A stretch of 64,000 nt of DNA from Gnetum montanum (GCA_015680685.1 MNCI01002294.1:251666-315665); one strand, 5' to 3'. Numbered from the stretch's first letter, positions 10,781 through 23,200 are shown. The notes: a model not told the origin generated them from the sequence alone. Made by a program: numbers and translations.

Positions 10781-12510
10781 GAATGAAAACTTGTCCTTGA
10801 GTTCCTTACAAAAATATTAGGAAGGTATGGGATTATTGACTGAATGGAACTAATGGGATGACATGTGAACGGATCATCATTACAAGACAACAAAACTAGT
10901 GTTCATGACAACAAGAGTGAACACCTTATTACATTAACATCAGGCCTTATTTGGAAGCTTGAGAAAGAGAGAGAGAAAGAAGTTTTGCTGCTGTCAATGC
11001 CAAGATTGCGCCTTTCGTTGTCCATTCGTAAGTGCATCATTGATCTCGTTCCTTGCAAAGTCATTTTAGGACCAATCCATTCCAAGTGTTTCCTGCAGAT
11101 CCAATCCATTGTTGTATGATTTCCATTTGCACACACAACACAATCTTATATTAGCAAGGGTAAATGAATTTCAATGTAGTTGATACCCTGCTATGGTGAA
11201 AAGTCCATTGGCTGGGTTGTGGTATGGTTGATTGTGGTTCTGGAGATATATTAATGATGACTACCGAAGGTGTAGGGGTACGGAGAAAATCGAAAAAATT
11301 GGGCCGCGTACTCCCATGAATAATCGCAAACCTCCGGTAGCGATAGAATGGAGAAAGAAAAAGAACAAGAAAGATGGATAAAAAGAGACAACTGTAACGT
11401 TGATGATATGGATGTCAAGATGGAAATGAACAAAATAAAATGGATTGCAAAAATGTTAGGGAAAAGAATTTAACTAATGCACCAAATAGGAATGTCAGTG
11501 GGTCCTCCCCAAAGCAGGCTCATGCCCTTAATGCCTTGACAAGCCCACATTCAAAGATTCTGTAGGCTCTGGGAATGTCATTTGGAACAAGAGTTAAAGT
11601 CTTAACTGCAAGAATTTACCAATAAGAAAACAATGCGTCAACCAAAATATACACTAATGATACAACCGGAAATGAGGTGAATAATGGAGAGAAGGGTGGA
11701 GAGAAGAGAATGGAATGGAATCTCATGAACAAGGTGTTGTACAGCCCCTTGTGTAGTTCATGATTAATGTGACTTAGCAAGTCTCATTCTAACTTTGGCC
11801 TCAAACCAACCACATCCAGTGACTTCGCATTAATGCACTCGACTGATCCATCCTCTTGAATAATAAAAATTCCTTCACCCAAGAGCCACCACCATTCCAA
11901 TGAAACAAGAAGAGAATGGGAAGCGAGAAGGGCCTTAGTTAGAGGGAACAACATTTGTTTTGGTTCCATAACCATTGCTTGTAGCCCAAATAATTATTTT
12001 TTCTAAGGGGTGTGCTTTGAATTCTCACTTTTTTCTTTTCTCTTTTTTTTTGTGTTTTATTCTATGTGTTTATGCATGAGAACCACACCATGCAAAGACA
12101 TTGTTATTTTATTGCTCAGCTTCTCGATAATTGGGTAATGTCGAAATGACAAGAAAACTCAAGAAGAAAACATCCAAGCACCCAAGAGAATGGCCAACAT
12201 AAATGCATCAAGTTCCCTTGAAGTCACACCCTTTTCAATCCTTGTGTCTTTCCTTAGTTTGAGAAATACCTAGTCACCAATTCATTAGAGTTCTTATTTA
12301 GGAAGAGACTATACATTTCCAAGCTGAGAGAGACCATCAAACTTGTGGATGGATGGATGAAGTGGACTCATTGCCTGCTATATCAAAAGAAACATACCTT
12401 AGTATCAACATCATAACTTAAAGGTAAAAATCAAACATTAGCAATCAATAGGAAAATAGTTCATACCATCGTGAAGAACACTTATTGGGTGACAAACTTA
12501 CAAGGTGGGT

Positions 12511-12530
12511 AACACACACACACACACACA
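12511..12530. repeat. (CA)n microsatellite
   Basis: About ten CA units lie next to the 15-bp repeat of element C. Confidence 0.9.
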
Positions 12531-12585
12531 AATGAAAAAGTATAACGATGTTGTAAAACAAAAACAAGAAAAGTTAAATAAATTT

Positions 12586-12750
12586 GTAAAACAAAAATGT
12601 GTAAAAAAAACTTTTAAAATAAAAATGTGTAAAACAAAAATGTGTAAACCAAAAATGTGTAAAACAAAAACGTGTAAGAAAAAAATGTGTAAGACAAAAA
12701 TGTGTAAAATAAAAATGTGTAAAACAAAAACTGTAAAACAAAAATTGAAA
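12586..12750. repeat. 15-bp tandem repeat, about ten units
   Basis: Degenerate units of the form AAAATGTGTAAAACA are repeated head to tail. Because the unit is a multiple of three, both strands stay open (KMCKT-type repeats on plus, VLHIF-type on minus); I regard these frames as a by-product. D has T-rich sequence of the same character in the same place (31990-32160), so the array probably grew from a simple tract after integrase. Confidence 0.85.
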
Positions 12751-12993
12751 AGAACTGAGGGCCCCAAATGATTAGCATAGGTGGCCATCTCCCCCATGAC
12801 TAAATGGAAAGGGAGAGATCCAAAATAATGAACACCTATTTGAATTTCTTAAAAGTGCCCAACTTCTCCCCATTGATGTTCTTAGATTAAGGGGTGGAAG
12901 TCGACGATGCTCATACTCCAATGTGTCTATGCCTTCGTTGTTAGCATGAGTTGTTCTCCCAGTTTTTTCTATGCATGTTGGTCGGTTGCTCTT

Positions 12994-13520
12994 TCATTTA
13001 ATTGTCAACCACGGGGTGTCTACTACTTGTGTGCTTGCTACATATAGGCATCTTTGTATTTGTGTTTCTAGGTCACACCGGTTACATGGAAGAGATGTTG
13101 AGCATTCCTCCATGTCATCACTCTCTGAGTCACTATATGTGATGCACCGAACTTTCTTCTTCTCGATCTTTCCATAAATGTTTACCTTAGATATTTCCAA
13201 GGAAAGATCACGGATCCCTAGGCATGTGTCTATTATGCTTAGCCATGCCCTTTCCATTATAATTGGGAATTTCCCTTCGTTGTTGTTAACTTCTATCACC
13301 AGGAAATTTGCTGGGTATGACCAACCACACAAAGTGGTAACAATGTCCTCCACCAATCCCAAGGGAATGGTGATGGACTAGTCAGCCATCTCTGGTTGAA
13401 TGTTGCTCTTCTTGAGTTGGGGTAGGTTCCAGGCTTGATACATTTCTCATGAAATTAAGTTGACTCCAGAACTTGAGTCAAGAAGAGCCTTATGTGGTTT
13501 GTTCCTGCAACTTGGAGGTA
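12994..13520 (-). pseudogene. Athila-family aspartic protease (element C)
   Basis: On the minus strand, KALLDSSSGVNLIS (about 13495-13455) is the protease active-site region, with DSSS where DSG is usual. After two stops comes IPLGLVEDIVTTLCGWSYPANFLVI and, further on, PIIMERAWLSIIDTCLGIRDLSLEIS. D has the same domain at 28480-28840 with DSVS. The protease would process Gag. The reading frame then runs into sequence that follows integrase in D, so no RT is present. Stops at about 13452 and 13400 make the copy inactive. Confidence 0.75.
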
Positions 13521-16124
13521 GATTAAGGGACTTCCAGGCTCAGATAGTTTCCTGGGAAGGCGGCCTACCTTGATCCAATTGGTTACAATATGAATTAACA
13601 TAACCGTCTGCGTGAAGCTTTGTTGTTGGATGGAAAGGAGCTCCGAAGCCTTATGTGTTGGAGGAGCGTACCTAGACTCAACCGCTTGTTGTTGTGAGAG
13701 CTTGTCTGGGATTTTGGTTCTGAAGAAAGGTCTTCTCTTTTTGTGGTTGTCAGAACCAGTAGTGAGTTGAATGTTTACAGCTCTCATAGCATTTTGTGGC
13801 TGTAGTTGAGTGGGGAGTTCCCCTTGCATTGTTGGAGCAGGAGGTGTTATGGGAACTACTGGAGGAAGAGGTGCAGATGGATTAGGAGGAAGGTATGGGT
13901 ATGGAGCATCTCCCAGAGGAGAAGGAGTCCTTCTAAAGTACTCCTGAACTTGGTAGTGACGTTGGGGAGTTGTGTGACCCATGGATTCACTTGGAGAAAT
14001 CAGCTGCTGCACGTAGTATCCATATGGGTCTGGCTGATGGTAAGGGTATTGATGTTTCGGCGGCGGCATCCCTCATGATTGTGGGTATTTCCACTACTGA
14101 TGTTGTCTGATGGGTTATGGTGGAGTTCCACTTGGATAGTACATCAACGGTTGGTGGAACTACCTTGGGTTACCTTGAGGGTAAGGTAACCTTCGAGGTG
14201 TCTGCCATCTGTTGAGTCTTGGGTTGAGTGCATACACCCCAGACTCTTATAGATGTGAGATGATTGGACAACATCCCTGAGGATGATCATAGTGGTAGAT
14301 CTCACATCCATCGTCATCGTCTGTGTCTGAGTCCACAACCTCATTGGAGATAGTTGTTTTCCCCTTACCCTTGTCACATGTAGGGCCTGAATCTCTCCTC
14401 TTTGTCTTGTTATTGTCACTACTTCGCTCCTCCTTAGACTCCTCTACAATCTTTAGGATAGTTTCAATTTTACTGTCTAAGGAGCTCCATACTTCATCTA
14501 CCTTAGCCGATACTTTTGTTGTTAGCTTCTGAAGCGGCAAGGTTTTCCTATTCACCAACTCTTTGAGTGCTGACTAATCCTCTTCATCACAAAATCTCAC
14601 TCCCTTCTTTCGAAGGGAGGGATCACAGTTATATTCTTCTGCACTTTCCCTTTTTCATAGCTCCCCTTATTCTTTGGCTACTTGTTCCAAAAATTGATGA
14701 ATCTCATGGGATCTAAGTTCTGATAATCTCCCTTGGGCATAAGTCCCAAGGGTTCTCCTAGTTTCATACCTTATCCCATCTATGAGATGGCAAAGTTAAT
14801 CCCATTGTGTGTAACCATGTCCCGGGAAACGATGTAACAATGCATAGTAATAGCCCATGGCAGCATCCAAGGGTTCATGAGTACCTTGCTTCCATCCTTG
14901 GATCTGCTTACGAAAGTTAGACACTCTGGAGTATGTTTAATATTTATCATTGAAGAGTTCTAACATCGTACTCCACCTCCTAATGATTTCTGGTTCTAAG
15001 TACTGGTACTAACTCTCTGCTTCCTTTATGAGTGTCTTGGAAAACAACTTTAGATTCTGCCACTCGTTCTCTATGTTTTGCAAGGTGCCAGCATCATGGA
15101 ATGCCTGTAAATGATTTTGTGGATTAGCATTATATCCCCCTTCAAATCGTGGGATGTTGTTCATGTCTAAACGCTTGATTCGACTATCTCTTTGATGCCT
15201 TGTTGGTATTCTCACTACCTTCGTTATATCCAGCATACTTTGGGTTACAAGTAGGGGTTTGTCATGATCATCTCTTTCATGACGTCTATGATGTCTACGT
15301 TGTTTCATACTTTCCCTTCGTTCATGCCCTTGTCCTCTCTCTCGACTCTCTCATCGAGGTCTGTCGTTTTGTCTACCTCTATCCTCACCGTTACGCTCTT
15401 GATGGCTGCGCCCAGATGTGGAAGAAGAGGGTGAATATTGTGAAGAAGGGGAAGAAGAAGAAGAACCATCACCATGACAATGTTTCCTACCTTCTCTTCT
15501 ATGGCTTTGTCCCCGATCATGATGACGATCTGAGTGCCCATCCTTGTCATGTGTTGTTGTTTCCTCAGTGAACAATTGGTGTTCATGGGGATCAAAACCA
15601 GGGTTTTGTATCATGGATCGTAGGTTATGATACCCCACCTCCTCACTATCGTTAGGAGGGGAAACATCATTCAATAGAGAACCCGTTATAAGTGGTTCAC
15701 CATCTCCGATTTCACTTAGGACATGCGGGACCCCTTTGCCCTTCAATAATGTATGTTGGCTCTCCTACCTTGAGTCCCTTATACGTTGTGCAGATGTGGG
15801 ACGGTAATCCCTTGTGTCAAATTCACCTATAACGTATTCAACATAGAGCTGTGTCATGTCGATCTGTGCAAGAGCACGAAGGAGCATGTTTGGGACTGAC
15901 CGATCTAGAGGTAACACTATGTTACCTTGCCAGTCTCTCCATCGTAGCTATTCATCTTGATGGAGGATAAAGGTAAAGTCTGGTATGTACTCATTGGGAT
16001 GAGTATATACCACTAGGTATTGTTGAGGAACTGGCAGATTTTGGTTATGTGCTTTTGACTACCGACTGTTTCTTGTATGATCCCTAGGTGGTGTAATGCT
16101 CTTGTGAGAAGAAGAAGAAGACAT
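13455..16124 (-). pseudogene. gag of element C, broken
   Basis: The likely start is ATG at 16124, followed by a serine run (MSSSSSHK), which D shares at 25923. The gag core lies at 15308-14850 on the minus strand: RLDMNNIPRFEGGYNANP, then NEWQNLKLFSKTLIKEAES, the usual retrotransposon gag fold. A knuckle-like DGCEIYHYDHPQGCCPI lies near 14310-14270. The C-terminal part (14069-13455) is rich in proline, tyrosine and glutamine (PYPYLPPNPSAPLPPVVP). Gag forms the virus-like particle. At least four stops or shifts break it. The same gag occurs in D and F. Confidence 0.8.
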
Positions 16125-16248
16125 TGTGTCTTATTCGGTGTGCTAATTAACCATTATATAAATTTTTTGTTTAATTAACCCTAAGGTTCGTTTAAGCTCC
16201 CAATGATGTGAGTGATCTCCTATGTTCTACTTAGCAAAAAAACACTTA

Positions 16249-16267
16249 GTCCCCGACAATGACACCA
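16249..16267 (-). promoter_or_regulatory. primer-binding site of element C (tRNA-Asp type)
   Basis: On the minus strand this reads TGGTGTCATTGTCGGGGAC, starting one base after the LTR end. It pairs imperfectly with the 3' end of plant tRNA-Asp(GUC), for which TGGCGCCGTTGCCGGGG is the exact complement; the differences are mainly C-to-T and G-to-A changes. Confidence 0.8.
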
Positions 16268-16268
16268 A

Positions 16269-16932
16269 TGATGAGTGGCGAGGTACCCCTACACTCAACC
16301 ATACGAATATGAGCATAACATGCACGATCCAGTCGAACTCTGCAAACTAAGTGCCTACACGCCTCATGGAACACTTAAGGTTAATTATTCATTGTCTTCC
16401 CAGACTTACTTGTATTTGTCATGGTGTATGGTTAAGTAAGTCTAAGGTATATGATTTTTATAGCTTTTTCTGTTTTATCTTCTATGCTGAGAGGTGAAGG
16501 GTTGAAGAGACTAATTACTAACTCTAACTAACTAACTAAGTCTTAATTAACCTAGCATTAGCATCCATTCCCACTTACCGTTCACACCCTGAACCAATGC
16601 AACCTTGGTTACCAAACGCTAATCGTTGCTAGGATCACCAAGCATAATGCATGTGCTNCAAAAGTCCTATTTAGCCTATTCCATGCACTGCAAGGTTTAT
16701 CCAAGAAGTTCGTCTTTATTGCCATACACAAACTTGCGTTTAGGTACAATGTTTGCTTGAATAAAGATCCGTTCACTTTGGAGTTCCTACTGCAGGCACA
16801 TGGAAAATATTCTATCTCTGGAGGGATCAAACTGCCAGAGTTTCACTACGGTCTAAGCCTAGGATGAGAAACAAGGGAGAGCCGCCTCTTATTTATAAAT
16901 ATGACAACGGACCATGATATCGCGAGCCATCA
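16269..16932 (-). repeat. 5' LTR of element C
   Basis: On the minus strand it runs from TGATGG (16932) to CTCATCA (16269). A single N at 16658 joins two parts that are not adjacent in the Z LTR, so part of this LTR is missing from the assembly. It is closely similar to 10149-10767. Confidence 0.87.
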
Positions 16933-16937
16933 ATGAA
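16933..16937. repeat. target-site duplication of element C, right copy
   Basis: ATGAA matches 10144-10148 exactly. Confidence 0.9.
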
Positions 16938-17314
16938 GTAGTAAAGTTACTTAGTAATCCCAATAATAGTTACATCAACCTAGGATGTGTATGAAAAACC
17001 AAGAATAAATATTTATCACCATAGAATAGAATAACTTTACATTTTCATTGTACTTAGAGATAAAATATGTATTCATTTTTACTATGTTTATATATCATAC
17101 TTAAAAGTCAACTAACATCATTTTATCATATAGCTCACTAAGAGTTAAACCATACATTTCGCACCTCACTAACTCTAAGTGGAAAGACAATGATCACAAA
17201 CTTATTATTAACTCACTAGTATACTTAAATTGACCATCCACAAATTATGATATGGTTTCTCATGAACACTTTTGACTTATATGGTTGAGTGTTGGAATTT
17301 CCTATTGCTCATCA
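16938..17314 (+). repeat. 3' LTR of Athila copy A, right part
   Basis: The sequence continues the LTR interrupted at 10148: CTTAGTAATCCC, then AAACCATACATTTCG and TATGGTTGAGTG in the order seen in the Z and D LTRs, ending CTCATCA at 17314. This proves that C inserted into A. Confidence 0.8.
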
Positions 17315-18990
17315 ACTGTACTATATGTTTTTGAGGTTCAAGATAATTCTAGATGGTAATGACCTAGAAGACAACAATGTTTAACACTTTGACCTGCATC
17401 ATGAACATACCTTCTAGGCACGTTGCAGCCCATTAAAAGGTCATGATATCTATTATCATGTGTTAAGAGTATCAACATTTGTAAAGTGAACCCTTATCAA
17501 TAAAATCCCAAAAATTCCAAAAAAAGCATAAAACATAGCTTCTAGGGCTTCCCAGAATGTGAAAGAATGAAACAATAATTGGACACATTTTTATAATTTT
17601 CAGTTGCTTAAAACAATTTTAAAAGTTTAGGTTTTACTTTTTGATCCATTTTGCAATTATAGTTATCCACTTGGAAGTTTTACTTTTGGTCTAGCAACAT
17701 TTTGATACCTATTTTGACACAAATATTATTTTGATCCTTTTTATCATTTTATCATTTTTTATCAACACTAACTGTTTAGAAAAATGTGGATTTTAGACTC
17801 ACCAATATTTAACATTAGATCCTATTTTGGGTCATTAAGCAATTTGGACTTGTATCCCCATAAGCCAAGATTTGTGTTTAGTTTATCTTTCATATTAATG
17901 TTAATGATTTTTAATGATGCTTACATGAATCACATTTCTCAATAAATGTCAATACTGATATTCAACTATTTTGGTGGTACTTATGTGAGTCACATCTCTC
18001 AATAAGAATTGTTGGTGCTTATGGAGGTCACATTTCTCAATAATTATCCATAGTAATATTTAGCTATTTTGATGATACTTATACAGGTTACCTTTCTTGA
18101 TAAGTATTATTAATATGCTTATGTGGGTTGCATTTCCTGATAAGCAAGCTTTTTTTAGTTTTGATAATACTTGGGGTTTGAGGTAAAAATCGATCCTATT
18201 GTAATTTTGGTAATATTTGATAATTTTATATATAATCATTAATATTTTGTAACTTCGTATGCTTAGATGTTTTGCTACTAACTCTTTGGACTATGCTAGT
18301 TCATTAAGCTACTTGATGCCAACTTCCAAAACTTTTGAGGAAGTATTTGTAGAATGTTTTTCCTACTTAGTCATAAGACTAACCTACCCTTTTTTTGTGT
18401 GCCTTTTAGATGACTTTTTTAATTGTGATGATGATGAGATACATGGAAAAACTATTTCTTAGATTTATATTTTTATGTATTTTCAAGCATTTGTTTAAGT
18501 TATCAATTTTGCTGAATTTTTCTAAGCTGAATGTAATGTTTAGCTAGTATTTTTGTACTATTTAATGCCCTTTGGTTAGCTATGTGGATGTTGTACTTAT
18601 GTGTCTATGGTCCATGCCTAACTTTAACATGTTATTTTCATTGGTATTTTCATAAAATTTTATATAAATATTTTTTCTTCCACTAGAGCTTACTACCTTG
18701 ATGATATTTGATTATGTTTATTATGTAATTAATTCCACTATTTTTATTATATTCTATTTATAATAATTTAGCTTGGACATTGGGATATTGAATTATTTTT
18801 CTACTTAGTGAACAAGTTAGATTTTTGTACATAAGTAGCTATTGGCAATATTTACATATTTTTTAATCTATTATTTACATTTTTTATGCCCCTATGCACC
18901 TATTTTTGGATGCCTACTACTTTGTGTATCATAATGTTTTGGCATCCTTTGATTTTGATTAAGTTGCAATTTATTTTTGTAAGTAAAGAA
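17315..18990. other. non-coding AT-rich stretch
   Basis: No gene is supported. The only structured part is a degenerate minisatellite at 17917-18152. A 67-residue open frame at 18259-18462 has no recognisable feature. This may be old host intergenic DNA or an unrecognisable repeat. Confidence 0.6.
17917..18152. repeat. degenerate minisatellite, five units
   Basis: Five copies of a core like GTGCTTATGTGGGTCACATT followed by TCTCAATAAG start near 17917, 17972, 18014, 18071 and 18115. Spacing varies between about 42 and 57 bases, so the linkers are unequal. Confidence 0.7.
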
Positions 18991-19007
18991 GGCAGAGCGA
19001 GGAACGG

Positions 19008-19190
19008 AGATTGGATCGGCTCGGATCAGGGCACCCTAGCAGATCTCGGGTAGATCTCGCTGCCTATGAGATTGGATCAGATCAAGGCACCTTTGCAGAT
19101 CTCAGGCAGATCTTGCTGCCTGTTCTANGTGAGATTGGATCAGATCAAGGCACCTTTGCAGATCTCAGGCAGATCTTGCTGCCTGTTCTA
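19008..19190 (+). repeat. LINE 5' tandem monomers of about 60 bp
   Basis: A unit starting GAGATTGGATC, containing GGCACC and AGATCTC and ending in GCTGCCT, occurs at 19008-19066 (diverged) and 19067-19127, and again at 19130-19190. The last two are identical and are separated by one N, so one may be an assembly duplicate. Plant L1 5' regions commonly hold the promoter. Confidence 0.7.
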
Positions 19191-19250
19191 TTTTGTGATC
19201 GTGGAAGAGAAGGCTCTTTAACCTGTTTTAGATCAGCTCCTTCGATTGCC

Positions 19251-20290
19251 ATGTCGCCAGATGGTGGCTCCACTTCTTCTGAGCCATTCTACGAGCTTCC
19301 TGATGATTTGTTTGAATCTATCACCCACGACATTTCTAGCAGGTATGTCTTTGTGCAAATTTTAGGCTACCTGCCCCGCTCTTCTAGCTTTTTGCATTAT
19401 GTCAACTCTGTTTGGAAAGATCGTGGTTTGATAGCTTCACATGTTCAATATTTATCTAATTCTTTTCTACTTGTTGAGTTTATTAACTCAGAGATGGTCT
19501 CTGAAGCTCTTAGCATTAGTGTCTTTCACCATCGTCATGCTTTATTGATTATTCACAAGTGGACTCCTTCTCTCAACCCAACTTCTCCTGAATTTCAGAA
19601 AGTCTCTTATTTTGTAGAGTTACCGAATCTCCGCTTGATTTTCAAAAGAGTTGAAAGGGATATTGTGTCTCGCCTTGGATTAATCAAACACACTGAATCC
19701 TTAGGTACACCTAGTGGCCTTCGCAGGACTCAATATATGATTTAAGTGGACTTAGACTCTCTTAAATGAGAACTTATTTTGCGTGCAGGTGGTATTAACT
19801 ATATGCAAAAGGTGGTCTATTACAACCTTCCCAACTCTTGTCACTACTGCCACCAAGAGGGTCATATGTTTGTCTCATGCCCCTTTATGTTATAAAAGAA
19901 GGTAGCACAAGCATGATCACAACAATCCTCCCCTATTGATCCTAAGGTTTCCTCTATTAGCAACAAGGCTCCTCCCACACCTAGGTCTCAAAGTAAGGTT
20001 ACCAAAAAGCCACCTCCTCATGCTTCTTCATTAGCTAAGGAAAAACACCCATATGTTTTTACGGCTTCTAACAACCCTCCTATTGATGATGACAGATTTC
20101 AAACAGTTCCCCTCAATAAGAAACATCGGGGTATGCCTTTTACCAACGACGTTACACTTTAGTCCAACCAATCCACTCAAACTCTCTTACTCACCCACAA
20201 TCCCTTTACTGCCATTGATCACAACCAGGAAATGATTTCTTTAGACATTGTTAACTCTGCAACTAGGGCAGGGGCCTCCTCCTCCTTCTC
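19251..20290 (+). pseudogene. LINE ORF1 (gag-like, DUF4283 type with CCHC knuckle)
   Basis: I place the start at ATG 19251 (MSPDGGSTSSEPFYELPDD), because upstream codons lie in the repeat monomers. Residues about 25-160 resemble the DUF4283 domain of plant L1 ORF1 proteins (VWKDRGLIASHVQYL, FLLVEFINSEM, LLIIHKWTPSLNPTSPEF). After a stop at 19743, a knuckle CHYCHQEGHMFVSC (19839-19880) fits CX2CX4HX4C. The rest is a low-complexity basic and serine/proline tail. ORF1 binds LINE RNA. Stops at 19743, 19766 and 19893 break it. Confidence 0.75.
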
Positions 20291-20295
20291 TATAT

Positions 20296-23200
20296 GTTAG
20301 TCTATTCTTAGAATGTTCGGGGGCTCTCCAATCACCTCCGAACACGGGTGGTCGGTGCTTTTATTTGCTCTCGACCTTTGCTTCCTGACTTCCTTCTCCT
20401 GCAAGAGGTTAAAATTTCTACTCTGGATGCAATTATTGCAGGCAATAGCATCCTACCTGACTCTATTGTCTTTTCCAAAAATCATATTACTGGTCAAGGT
20501 GGTGCAGCCCTTATTATCAAGAAATCTTGGTCTAACAAAACTCTCTCTCATGGTAGTCACACCTCTTTTGTTTGGGCTACTTTTCAAGGCGCTTCTGGTC
20601 CTTTCGGCATTTGTAATATTTATGACCCCACTACTCCTACCACTAGGGCTAGTGTTTGGTAGTCTCTCCTTCACAGTCTGCCTAACATTCCTTGGCTCTT
20701 TGGAGGTGATTTTAATATGATCGAACATCTTTATGATAAAGTTGGTGGAGCCTCTTCTCAACTTACCAGCCTCGAGCTTTCTAGTTGGAGTGATGTTAAG
20801 GAGAACTTTTGTCTCTCTGATGCTGCCAGCTCTAACGTGAATCGTGAAGGTTGGTTTACTTGGTCCAACCTCAGGATTGGTGCTGATCGCATTTGTGAGC
20901 GACTTAATCAATTTTATTTCTCTAGTTATTCCTCATGATTTTGTGATGGTCATGTTAAGGTCCACCTTGATGCTACCCTCTCAGACCACTTTCCAATTTC
21001 TCTCACTTTGACCTTTGGTTCTAAATCTTGAGCTCAACATCGCCAACTTTTTCGCATGAATGCCTCTTTATTTCTTACTCCTTCTGGTAAAGGTCTTTTG
21101 ACATCTCTTTGGAATGCAGAGAGAAGGCCATCAGGCAATTTAGGTTGGATTGACTGGTGGTTGTGTGCCACTTCTCATATTCGCAACTTTGCTTGTTGGT
21201 TGGACAAGCAATATGCTAAGAAATGTAGGTCTATTGAGGTGAATGTTAGTTCTAAATTGCAACAACTTAACTCTGCACTTCAACATGATCCTTTTAATGT
21301 TGCTCTTCAACAACAGCTAACTTATGTTCGCTCAGTTAAACAAAAATGGGATATGTACTCTGCTAGAAGTGCTCTCATCAAGAGTTGTCTCAACTGATTA
21401 AAAATTGAGGGAGAACCTTGTAAAGAGTTCTTCAAATTTTTAAAGGGTAGAGGTACTTTCCCTACTATAGAACGTTTGGAAGTGAATGGCCAACTTACCT
21501 CCGATCCTCATGTTATAAATGGTTTTCTTGAACAACATTTTCAATGCCTCTTTGTCTCCAATGGGTTTGATTAGGATGAGTTTGCTACTAACTCAGATCA
21601 CCTACCTAGTATTGTCCATAGCTGTCACAATCATCTTCTCGCTCAAGATATCTCTCTTTCTGAAATCAAGGCTGCTGTGTTTAGCCTGGCCAATGATAAA
21701 GCCCCTGGTTTTGATGGCATCCCCATTGATTTTTTTAAGAATCGGGATATTGTGGGTTTAGACCTCTCTTATGTTTTTGCAGAAGCCATAAATCAACAGT
21801 CTCTCGGTCTTGAGTTAAATAGAGGTTTCATCCGTCTTATTCCTAAAATAGGTGATCCTTCATTGATTGGTAACTGGCATCCTATCACTCTCCTTAACTC
21901 TGTTTACAAGATTTTGGCTAAATGTCTTGCTAATAGATTGAAGCTAATTATCCCTCAGATCATTACCCCAATGCAAACAGGCTTTGTTAAGGGTAGGTAT
22001 ATTCTTCATAATGTTGTTGTGGCTTGGGAAGGTATGCAATGGGCCGAGGACTCCAATCAAAACATTTCTTTTCTTAAGCTTGATTATGCTAAATCGTATG
22101 ACAAAATTGAGTGGAAATTTGTTATTTCTTGCCTTCATAAATATGGTTTTCACATTAATTTTATTAAAATGGTGGAGACTCTTTTTGCCGACGCCAATGC
22201 CCTTGTGGCTACTAACACTGGCTTACCTAATTGCTTCAAGCTTGAGCGCTCTATTAGGCAAGGTTGTCCTCTTGCTCCTTACCTCTTCATTCTTGCTGTA
22301 GACTTTTTGTGTCATGCTATTCATAAGGATAAGGAACAAAATTTGCTTCAAGGTATTTTCATTGATCATAATGTTCCTTCCTTATTGAATATGCATTTTG
22401 CTGATGACTCATTCTTTATGATAGAAAATGATGCTCTTATTGCTGATCGTCTTTTTTATCGCATTGATCAATATTGTAGACTCTCTAGCTCTCAGATTAA
22501 TTGGTTCAAATCTTCTATCTTTTACAACAAATAGGTTCAAGCCTGGGCATTGTCTAAGTCTTGGCAATTTTTAGGAAAGGATCAAGTTTTTAAGCTTCTT
22601 GGCATTCCCTTTTCTTTTGGCAGATCATCCAAAACCTTATGGGATGTCACTGTGAAGAAACTTGAACAAAAGCTTATTAAGTGGAAGGAAAAGAAGCTAT
22701 CTATGGCTGGTAAATTTATTGTCTGCAAGCATATTCTCCAAGCTACGCATGTGTATTACTCTTCTTGTTGGGCTCCTAGCATCTCTGCTTATCGTCGCAT
22801 TAATCAACTAGTCAAACACTTTCTTTGGAACAACAGCCATACTAAGAAAGGATTTTGTCGGGTTGCTTGGAACGTTTGTACTTCTCATAAAGAGGACGGC
22901 GGTTTGGGCCTCATTGATTGCTACAAACAAGGCATTGTGTTATGTGTCAAATGGATGGCCAAATGCTTATATGGTTTTGAACCTTGGAAGCTTCTTTTCC
23001 TTAAACGCATATAGCTTGGAAAGCCCAAAGGTAGTAATTATTGGAATAATACTCATTTCCTTAACTGGATTCTTTTTCCCACTGGTATTACCATTTCTGG
23101 TTCTGTTTTCATCAAACACATTTGGAAGGCATGGTGTTATCTCAGTCAATTTTGGAACTTTAACACTATCACTATTTCTTCCTCTACACTTGATAAGCTT

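Larger units (their letters stand above)
10781..12990 (-). other. post-pol region of element C (non-coding)
   Basis: No gene is supported. On the minus strand the region starts with sequence like the end of D's integrase region (ATGGGGGAGATGGCCAC, about 12799-12783), then a 15-bp tandem repeat. Next comes a stretch matching D 32690-32960 (11760-12010, including CAAAGCACACCCCTT and CCCTCTAACTAAGGCCC), and then about 870 bases shared with Z. The ORF3 homologue is reduced to a short remnant near 10900-11136 with the splice acceptor mutated. Confidence 0.7.
10149..16932 (-). mobile_element. Athila-family non-autonomous element C (gag-protease, no pol)
   Basis: This is a complete insertion of about 6.8 kb: LTRs at 10149-10767 and 16269-16932, a tRNA-Asp-type primer site at 16249-16267, a polypurine tract at 10768-10780, and a 5-bp duplication ATGAA on both sides. 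It sits inside the LTR of copy A in opposite orientation. On the minus strand it encodes gag and protease; then the sequence jumps, near 12780-12990, to the region that follows integrase in D. RT, RNase H, integrase and most of ORF3 are missing. It fits the class of gag-bearing non-autonomous LTR elements that need a partner's pol. The 87-base N run and the single N at 16658 mean LTR lengths are not exact. Confidence 0.9.

Noticed and set aside
12498-12797. Hydrophobic repeat protein on the minus strand of C
   Set aside because: The frame exists only because of a 15-bp tandem repeat and fuses the post-integrase sequence to simple DNA.
17917-18152. CRISPR-like array
   Set aside because: The genome is a plant nuclear one; repeats are degenerate, spacing is irregular, and no cas genes exist.
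20453-20911. 152-codon minus-strand frame in the LINE
   Set aside because: It is the antisense shadow of the endonuclease, whose motifs lie on the plus strand.
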